Assembly: GCA_947626635.1 (NCBI GenBank)
Contig: CANQSY010000013.1
Span: 1 to 33,308 of the forward strand
Length of the DNA: 33,308 bases
Origin: an uncultured Akkermansia sp.
GTDB lineage: Bacteria; Verrucomicrobiota; Verrucomicrobiia; Verrucomicrobiales; Akkermansiaceae
Direction of reading: 5' to 3'
Shown: positions 27,291-33,308 of the stretch, one piece after another
How positions within the stretch are numbered: the stretch's first letter is position 1
Layout of the letters: each line of letters opens with the position of its first letter
Made by a program: the position numbers and the translations under genes
Notes under the pieces: generated by a model
The model's database searches: none
Told to the model about the DNA's origin: nothing
The model's input: the letters and a program-made list of their open reading frames with translations, nothing else

Positions 27291-28175
27291 ATGAATACGA
27301 CGATTATTGATGGGAAAAGTACAGCTGAGCGAGTTCGCAACGAACTGCGCACGGCCATTGAAGACTTGAAGCAGGCCGGACACACACCGGGTCTTGCCGT
27401 CGTGCTGGTGGGGGAGGACCCCGCTTCGCGCGTTTACGTCAACTCCAAAGTGAAAGCGTGCGAGGAGCTGGGAATATACTCGCAGAAATGGGCGCTGCCT
27501 GCGCAAACAAGTCAGGAGGAACTCCTCCGACTCATTGACCAACTGAATCGCGACGAACGCATCCACGGTATTCTCGTGCAGAGCCCTCCTCCGCCGCACA
27601 TCGATGAGGCGGCCGTGGTGCTCAGCATTGATCCTCGCAAGGATGTGGATGGCTTTCACCCGGTGAATGTCGCCAAGCTGGTGCTGGAGGACTCCAGCGG
27701 CTTCGTCCCTTGTACGCCTCTGGGCTGTATGGAGTTGCTGAAGCAATACGGCGTCTCCACGCAGGGTAAACACGCCGTCATCATCGGGCGCAGTATGATT
27801 GTCGGAAAGCCCATGGCGCACCTGCTTATGAGCAAGGCGGCGAATGCCACGGTCACTATCGCCCACTCGCGCACGCACGACCTCGCGGGACTCTGCCGTA
27901 CAGCGGATATCCTGGTGGCGGCCGTCGGCCGACCCGGTCTTGTGACCGCGCCATTTATAAAACCGGGGGCGGTCGTGCTGGACGTCGGCATCAACCGAGT
28001 GGAGGACGCGTCGCGTCCGCGTGGCTACCGCATTGTGGGTGATGTGGAGTTTGACAGCGTTGCGCCGCTCTGCAGTGCCATCACTCCCGTGCCGGGCGGG
28101 GTAGGTCCCATGACGATTGCCATGCTCATGGCTAACACGGTGAAGGCGTGCCGACAAATCACCGCACGGGGGTAA
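27291..28175 (+). CDS. folD: Bifunctional methylenetetrahydrofolate dehydrogenase/cyclohydrolase
   Basis: [105 protein letters not shown]. Confidence 0.97.
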   Translation: MNTTIIDGKSTAERVRNELRTAIEDLKQAGHTPGLAVVLVGEDPASRVYVNSKVKACEELGIYSQKWALPAQTSQEELLRLIDQLNRDERIHGILVQSPPPPHIDEAAVVLSIDPRKDVDGFHPVNVAKLVLEDSSGFVPCTPLGCMELLKQYGVSTQGKHAVIIGRSMIVGKPMAHLLMSKAANATVTIAHSRTHDLAGLCRTADILVAAVGRPGLVTAPFIKPGAVVLDVGINRVEDASRPRGYRIVGDVEFDSVAPLCSAITPVPGGVGPMTIAMLMANTVKACRQITARG

Positions 28176-28266
28176 ACTGAGCGCCCGCACAAAGACAAAA
28201 GGAAACGGATATTTTTAACTCGCCAAAAGACGAGCAATGTGCTAAAGATAAGAGAACGTAAAAGCC

Positions 28267-29670
28267 ATGAGTGACACACCTCCCTTGTTCGACAACGTGA
28301 ATCGCTATTTGGAGCTGGGCAAGAGCATCATGAGTCCGGCCCTTTACCTCGGGGCGGGGATGCCGCCGTACTGGATGAAGGCGGCCGTCTATGAGCCCAT
28401 TGAGGCTGATTCTCCCGCTCTCACGAGCGCTGATGTACAGAAGCTTGTTGAAAGCTGCGCTTCCCAGGAGCAGCGCGACGCTCTTGAGAGAGATGGTGCC
28501 GTGGACTTTATTTTCGACAGCCCCTCGGGGAAGCACCATGCTTATCTCTACAAGCAAGACAGCGGTCCGCTTATCGTGATCATTTCTTTGCATGTCGATG
28601 CCTACCTCAAGCAAGGACTCGATTGTAACTGCTCTGATATCCACCTGCCAACGGCGTGTCCGCCCACGTGGCGACGCTATGGTTCTCTGCAGCCTATGTG
28701 GCAGGGTGCTCCCGTACTCACCAAGGAAGACACGAAGGCGCTCGCCGAAAGCTTCCTGGATGACCAAGAGTGGGAACGTCTCAATGAGCTGGGGGATGCG
28801 GACTTCGCCTACGCCAACAAGTACGGGCGTTACCGAGCTTCCGTCGTGCAACAACGCCTCGGGTACGACATTTGCTTCCGTATCATCAACAGCACCATCC
28901 GCTCCATGGAGGAAATTCATCTTCCCGTGGAGCACATCAAACCGCTTACCCGCTTTACCAACGGTCTCATCCTCGTGACGGGCGCCGTAGGATCCGGCAA
29001 GTCCACCACGCTTGCCAGCATCATTCAGTTTATCAATGAGGATCGCAAGGATCATATCATCACTCTCGAGGATCCCATTGAAGCCGTCTTTGAGCCGGCC
29101 GGCTGCCAGGTGAACCAGCGTGAGGTGCACCGCCATACGGAATCCTTTGGGCGCGCCCTCCGGGCGGCTTTGCGTGAGGACCCGGATGTACTGATGGTGG
29201 GTGAGATGCGTAACTTGGAGACCATCTCTCTGGCGCTGACGGCGGCAGAGACGGGTCACCTTGTGCTGGGGACGCTGCACACCGGCAGTGCATCACGTAC
29301 CATCGATCGTATCTTGGATGCTTTCCCCGTGGACGAGCGTGAGCACATTCGCATCATGGTTTCGGAGTCTTTGCGCGGTGTTCTCTCCCAGCAGCTCATC
29401 CCGAAGAAGGACGGCAAAGGTCGAGTGATGGCGCTTGAGCTGCTCGTGAATACGGCAGCCATAGCCAACTGCATCCGCGAGGGTAAGACGTTCATGATAC
29501 CCGGGCTCATCCAGACCGGTCGCGCGCAGGGCATGCGTCTCATGGACGACGCTCTTCAGGAGCTTTACCTGAAAGGCGATATCAGTGCGATGGAATGCAA
29601 TTTACGCGCCACGGACAAGGCGACCATGGAGATATTCCTCAAGAACCATCCGGAAGCCCCTAATGCCTGA
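28267..29670 (+). CDS. PilT/PilU-like type IV pilus retraction ATPase with duplicated N-terminal domain
   Basis: Walker A GAVGSGKST, HIITLEDPIEAVF, REDPDVLMVGEMRNLETISLALTAAETGHLVLGTLHTGSASRTIDRI; two tandem N-terminal domain copies (about 28318-28596 and 28618-28896). Confidence 0.88.
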   Translation: MSDTPPLFDNVNRYLELGKSIMSPALYLGAGMPPYWMKAAVYEPIEADSPALTSADVQKLVESCASQEQRDALERDGAVDFIFDSPSGKHHAYLYKQDSGPLIVIISLHVDAYLKQGLDCNCSDIHLPTACPPTWRRYGSLQPMWQGAPVLTKEDTKALAESFLDDQEWERLNELGDADFAYANKYGRYRASVVQQRLGYDICFRIINSTIRSMEEIHLPVEHIKPLTRFTNGLILVTGAVGSGKSTTLASIIQFINEDRKDHIITLEDPIEAVFEPAGCQVNQREVHRHTESFGRALRAALREDPDVLMVGEMRNLETISLALTAAETGHLVLGTLHTGSASRTIDRILDAFPVDEREHIRIMVSESLRGVLSQQLIPKKDGKGRVMALELLVNTAAIANCIREGKTFMIPGLIQTGRAQGMRLMDDALQELYLKGDISAMECNLRATDKATMEIFLKNHPEAPNA

Positions 29671-29722
29671 GGGACCGTCTCTTCCCAACTTTTTTTCATT
29701 CATATTCACCTCTCAAGAAGTC

Positions 29723-30817
29723 ATGGAACCTAAGATTCATCACTACTTCCACACGCTCATAGAAAAAGGCGGCTCCGACCTGCACCTTTCCGAGGGTCAG
29801 CCGCCCAAAATTCGTGTCCACGGTGACATCGTGCCGATAGCGGAAAATGTGCTGACGCACGAGGAGATGGTCGAGCTCATGCAGCCTATATGTCCGCCGA
29901 AGCTCTGGGAGGCTTTTGAGAAAGATGGGGATGCCGATTTCGCGTATGAAATGGATTCCACCTCGCGTTTCCGTAGCAACTTCATGAAACAGCAGAGAGG
30001 TTACTGCTGCGTCTTTCGTATCATTCCCACGAAAATTCTCACGTTGGAGGAACTCAACGTCCCGGATCAGATCAAACGCCTCGCCGAAATGCGAGCCGGT
30101 CTTGTCCTCGTCACCGGTCCCACCGGTTCCGGCAAATCGACTACTCTCGCCGCCCTGATCGATTACATCAATACGAACTTCACTCGACACATTATCACGA
30201 TCGAGGAACCGATCGAATTTGTCCACCCCTCGAAAAAGAGTCTCATCACCCAGCGTGAGGTGCCTACCAATTGCCCCTCCTTTGCGGATGGGTTGCGCGC
30301 TTCCTTGCGCGAAGACACGGATATCGTTCTCGTCGGCGAAATGCGTGATCTTGAGACGATTTCTCTGGCCCTCACCGCAGCGGAAACAGGTCTGCTCGTC
30401 TTCGGTACCCTGCATACCAACAACGCCCGCAAAACAGTGGATCGTATCATCGATGTTTTCCCGGCTGAGCAGCAAGCGCAGGCGCGCACCATGCTCGCGG
30501 GGTCACTGCGCGGCGTTGTCGCGCAGTTGCTGATGAAGCGTTGTGATAAGCCGGGTCGAGTTGCCGTCAACGAGATTCTTTTCGCCACACCTGCCGTAAG
30601 CGCCATCATACGCGAAGGCGCCACGCAGAAGCTCTCCGACGTCATTGTGAGCGGTAAAGCCCTGGGTATGCAGTTCATGGACGACGCCATCTGGCAAAAG
30701 CTCCAGCAGGGAATCGTTTCACCACACGAGGCCTACATGAAGGCGATCGATAAGGCTCGGTTCAAAAACTTCCTTCCGCCCGAGGAAGCCAATATTGCCA
30801 ATGCCGGCGGCGCTTGA
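29723..30817 (+). CDS. pilT: Type IV pilus retraction ATPase PilT
   Basis: GSDLHLSEGQPPKIRVHGDI, GPTGSGKSTTLAALIDYIN, IITIEEPIEFVHPSKKSLITQREV, REDTDIVLVGEMRDLETISLALTAAETGLLVFGTLHTNNARKTVDRIIDVFP. Start at MEPKIHHYF. Confidence 0.95.
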   Translation: MEPKIHHYFHTLIEKGGSDLHLSEGQPPKIRVHGDIVPIAENVLTHEEMVELMQPICPPKLWEAFEKDGDADFAYEMDSTSRFRSNFMKQQRGYCCVFRIIPTKILTLEELNVPDQIKRLAEMRAGLVLVTGPTGSGKSTTLAALIDYINTNFTRHIITIEEPIEFVHPSKKSLITQREVPTNCPSFADGLRASLREDTDIVLVGEMRDLETISLALTAAETGLLVFGTLHTNNARKTVDRIIDVFPAEQQAQARTMLAGSLRGVVAQLLMKRCDKPGRVAVNEILFATPAVSAIIREGATQKLSDVIVSGKALGMQFMDDAIWQKLQQGIVSPHEAYMKAIDKARFKNFLPPEEANIANAGGA

Positions 30818-30893
30818 TCGAGAATCCGACCCGGTCCGACCACGCCCCGTGGGAAGACACAAACGGGCGGTATGCGGGGAGGTCATCACACAA

Positions 30894-30923
30894 AGAGAGC
30901 CGTGTGATGACACACGGCTCTCT
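30894..30923 (-). terminator. Terminator-like perfect 13-bp hairpin 3' of tRNA-Pro and pilT
   Basis: AGAGAGCCGTGTG (30894-30906) ATGA CACACGGCTCTCT (30911-30923); reverse-strand reading is followed by TTTGTGTG. Confidence 0.6.
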
Positions 30924-30928
30924 CGGAC

Positions 30929-31002
30929 TCGGGCAAGCGGGATTCGAACCCACGACCCCTTGCACCCCATGCAAGTGCGCTACCAGACTGCGCTACTGCC
31001 CG
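30929..31002 (-). tRNA. tRNA-Pro (GGG)
   Basis: Reverse strand CGGGCAGTAGCGCAGTCTGGTAGCGCACTTGCATGGGGTGCAAGGGGTCGTGGGTTCGAATCCCGCTTGCCCG; anticodon loop ATGGGGT. Confidence 0.95.
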
Positions 31003-31039
31003 ATGGGAAGAGGAGGCGTTTCCGCCCTCTCACAGCCGC

Positions 31040-31068
31040 AGTATAGGGGGGGAGCTCTCGGTTGTCAA
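31040..31068 (-). promoter_or_regulatory. Near-consensus promoter of tRNA-Pro
   Basis: Reverse strand TTGACA (31063-31068), 17 nt, TATACT (31040-31045); 37 nt before tRNA base 1. Confidence 0.75.
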
Positions 31069-31228
31069 TACTTTTTTCCAGTAAGGTCTCTTTCGTTACG
31101 AGGAGTCATCCTCGCTTCATGGAGCTCGCTGCTCGGGTAAGCGGCGCTGACCCTATGCGTTTTTTCTTCTCCTCAGCCGTGCGGTCGGGAGGGAGCCGTC
31201 GGGAACTACCCGGACAAAAAATCGTCCT

Positions 31229-31645
31229 TCAGCAGGAAGTCACGCCTTTTTTCAGTATGATGTTTCCGTACTGGGCGGTCTCGCCGGAAACGACGATGGC
31301 ATATGCTGAGCGGGCGCGCTCGTAGAAGGTGAAGCGCTCAATGCGTTCAATCGGACCGTCGTAGTGGAGCGCGGCGCGGTACCGGGCTTCCACGGAGGGA
31401 TCCAAACGATCTCCGGAAACAGGAGCCATCATGATGACCGGCGGAGCATAGGAATCCAGCTCAAAGAGCGGGGCAATGCCGGCAAGCAGGCGATCGGCTT
31501 GCACGCCGTCAGCTCGCAGAATTCGCGTTTGAAATGAGTGCGCGGGGAAGTGGGCATCTGAGATGATGATCTCGTCGCCGTGTCCCATTTCGGCGAGTAC
31601 CTTCAATAAATTTGGTGAGAGGACGGGGGAGATGCCTTTTAACAT
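31229..31645 (-). CDS. fucU: RbsD/FucU-family protein, probable L-fucose mutarotase
   Basis: [38 protein letters not shown] and Y.N.ILKKGV C-terminus typical of FucU. Confidence 0.9.
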   Translation of the reverse strand: MLKGISPVLSPNLLKVLAEMGHGDEIIISDAHFPAHSFQTRILRADGVQADRLLAGIAPLFELDSYAPPVIMMAPVSGDRLDPSVEARYRAALHYDGPIERIERFTFYERARSAYAIVVSGETAQYGNIILKKGVTSC

Positions 31646-31675
31646 AGAACTGCAAAATAGTGGGGGCAGGGGAGA

Positions 31676-32653
31676 CTACTCGACTTCAATAAGCTCATAC
31701 TTGCGAGAACCCAGTCCCATTTGCTCGGCGTACTCAAGCTGGTGGAGACCGCCGCGGCTCTCTATGCGTTCCTTTAAGTCGTGCAGCTCGGCTTCGGGAA
31801 GTTGGTACAGGAGATCCACGCTCGCCTGGTCCAGCGCCAAGATATCCGTGGACGCCAGAATGCCAACGTCCCTGGCCTTTGGCGGCGCAGCTTCCAGTCC
31901 CATGCAGTCGCAATCCACGGACATATTGCGCATGACGTTGATAAAGGTGATGCGCTTGCCAAAATGATCGAGAGTGGCCTTGGCGGATTCAACCATATTT
32001 TCCATGAAAGGGGCTTGGGTGCAGGCCCATGTATCCTGTGGGGTCGATCCATGCACCATCGCCTTGCCGACACGACCGTCCGCGCAACCAATCGCTATAT
32101 TTTTGATGGAACCGCCAAAGCCTCCCATGGGATGCCCTTTGAAATGCGTAAGCACAACCATGGAATCGTAGTTAAGAATGTTGCGTCCCATGCTCATTTC
32201 CTTGAAATGCTTTCCGCCTTTTACCGGCAGCATAACGGTGCCCTCCTCATCCATAATATCCACGGGACAGAATGTCCAGCCGTTCACCTTGAGCGTCTCG
32301 CGATGTTTTTCCGTGGTATCACGCCCGCCCTCATAGAGGGTGTTGGTCTCCACGAGACAACTGTCCGGGATATCAGCCTGGAGCGCCTTGACCATCGGTA
32401 CAGGGATGATGTTGGGACCATGCGGCTCTCCGGAGTGCCACTTAATAGCCACCTTGCCTTTGATTTCCTGATTCACCTTGTGATAGAGCTTGAGCAGACC
32501 CACCGGGCTGATGTCTCTGGTAAAATAGACCTTTGCAGGTGTCACCTCCGCCGCTTCTTCCTTTGGCGCAGGCTGCTGTGCTTGGTCAGCTGCGCCGAGT
32601 ATTGGTCCCATCCCTAATGTCATAATTGTGATGATTTGAGAGATTGTATTCAT
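31676..32653 (-). CDS. DUF362-domain protein with signal-peptide-like N-terminus
   Basis: VAIKWHSGEPHGPNIIPVPMVKAL, VVLTHFKGHPMGGFGGSIKNIAIGCADGRVGKAMVHG, ILASTDILALDQASVDLLY; start MNTISQIITIMTLGMGPILGAADQ at 32653. No ferredoxin-like cysteine clusters. Confidence 0.82.
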   Translation of the reverse strand: MNTISQIITIMTLGMGPILGAADQAQQPAPKEEAAEVTPAKVYFTRDISPVGLLKLYHKVNQEIKGKVAIKWHSGEPHGPNIIPVPMVKALQADIPDSCLVETNTLYEGGRDTTEKHRETLKVNGWTFCPVDIMDEEGTVMLPVKGGKHFKEMSMGRNILNYDSMVVLTHFKGHPMGGFGGSIKNIAIGCADGRVGKAMVHGSTPQDTWACTQAPFMENMVESAKATLDHFGKRITFINVMRNMSVDCDCMGLEAAPPKARDVGILASTDILALDQASVDLLYQLPEAELHDLKERIESRGGLHQLEYAEQMGLGSRKYELIEVE

Positions 32654-32698
32654 GAGCGAAAGAGAGCGGCGTCTTCCGCACTCCGACCCTTCTCTCAA

Positions 32699-32727
32699 CC
32701 TATAACTCCAAAGCCCTGCAACGTCAA
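32699..32727 (-). promoter_or_regulatory. Promoter of the DUF362-fucU pair
   Basis: Reverse strand TTGACG, 17 nt, TATAGG (32699-32704); about 45 nt before ATG 32653. Confidence 0.5.
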
Positions 32728-32791
32728 GCATTTTCTTGGTTCTCCCTTCCGTCCGCATATCCGCCCCAAGAAGAAACAACCTCAATAGGCA

Positions 32792-32823
32792 GGGGCGGCG
32801 GAACGTTGACTCAGCGCCGCCCC
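32792..32823. repeat. Perfect 9-bp inverted repeat
   Basis: GGGGCGGCG (32792-32800), 14 nt, CGCCGCCCC (32815-32823). Confidence 0.75.
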
Positions 32824-32835
32824 ATCGGCGCGGAT

Positions 32836-32862
32836 CCCTTCGGGCAACGCTTACGCGCTGTC
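32836..32862. repeat. Dispersed hairpin repeat, copy 2
   Basis: CCCTTCGGGCAACGCTTACGCGCTGTC, 24/27 identical to 20143-20169. Confidence 0.75.
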
Positions 32863-33087
32863 CAGTCGCTCCGTGCTTTCATCTTTTATTGGGACACGTG
32901 TGCTCCTTTTCACAAATCTTCCCATGATGCCTGTACAGACACAGGTGTCGTTACAGTCGTACTCGTGAATTGGTCACGGCGCCGCCACTGCGGAGCGTCT
33001 GCCGCGTGAGCGAATCACATTTGACCCTGGAACTTAAGTCGATCATCAGCTTTCACTTGTTGCACTCTTCCCAGTGCTCCACACCCA

Positions 33088-33308
33088 TTAATCGACACGA
33101 ATTTTGCAAAGATATCTTTTCGTCAGAAGATTTTCTTTCTCTTGAACGGAAACACGAAACTGTATGGACAACTCCCCCTTATCAAAACTTACACGTTCTA
33201 CGGTATCATCCCTTGTGGTCTCAGGATCACGCCATGGATCACAGGAAACAAAAATCACCTGCGGATAAACAGCGTTGGGGATAGAGGCGAGCACCACAAT
33301 TCGCTTCC
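33088..33308 (-). CDS. Possible C-terminal part of a protein of unknown function, truncated by window edge
   Basis: Frame is open to the window edge (KRIVVLASIPNAVYPQVIFVSCDPWRDPETTRDDTVERVSFDKGELSIQFRVSVQEKENLLTKRYLCKIRVD, stop at 33088). Confidence 0.4.
   Translation of the reverse strand, partial: KRIVVLASIPNAVYPQVIFVSCDPWRDPETTRDDTVERVSFDKGELSIQFRVSVQEKENLLTKRYLCKIRVD

Noticed and set aside
27255-28190. 311-aa minus-strand ORF opposite folD
   Set aside because: His/Arg-rich shadow of folD.
28159-29280. 373-aa minus-strand ORF opposite the first pilT
   Set aside because: Antisense shadow; the plus strand encodes clear PilT motifs.
30719-31046. Small ORFs across tRNA-Pro (e.g. 30719-30970, 30795-31046, 30814-31140)
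   Set aside because: They overlap the tRNA gene (GIRTHDPLHPMQVRYQTALL-type translation is the classic tRNA-derived spurious peptide).

Overview
The window is a compact bacterial chromosomal segment. The gene content (Amuc_1098-like TPR-secretin, tandem PilT ATPases, DUF362 and FucU proteins) suggests Verrucomicrobia/Akkermansia-like, but that taxon is an inference. Recognisable genes: rlmH, a HAD phosphatase, lpxA, a bacterial-PH protein, a tRNA(CAT), a fused UGSC-type protein, a carbon-nitrogen hydrolase (aguB-like), hrpA, rpsP, a dus, recA, an orphan RelE/ParE-like protein, an ABC permease, a Sel1 protein, an rfbD-like gene, a transglutaminase-like membrane-anchored protein, pyrC, a DUF3820 protein, menA, menC, a secretin, a DUF374 acyltransferase, folD, two tandem pilT genes, tRNA-Pro(GGG), fucU and an exported DUF362 protein. 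The most interesting observations are: (1) a recurrent promoter geometry in which a sigma70-type -10 hexamer lies exactly 6 nt before the start codon at six separate genes, and 6 nt before the first base of a tRNA, suggesting widespread leaderless transcription; (2) a tRNA followed 10 nt later by a CDS on the same strand; (3) an exported single-chain fusion of a UGSC-like (CGLC) domain with its usual partner domain; (4) a PilT paralogue with a duplicated N-terminal domain; (5) a 27-nt dispersed hairpin repeat in two structured intergenic regions; (6) mutually exclusive hairpins next to tRNA-Pro; (7) IS-like terminal repeats at the left edge. All calls come from reading the sequence; no database search or folding was run.
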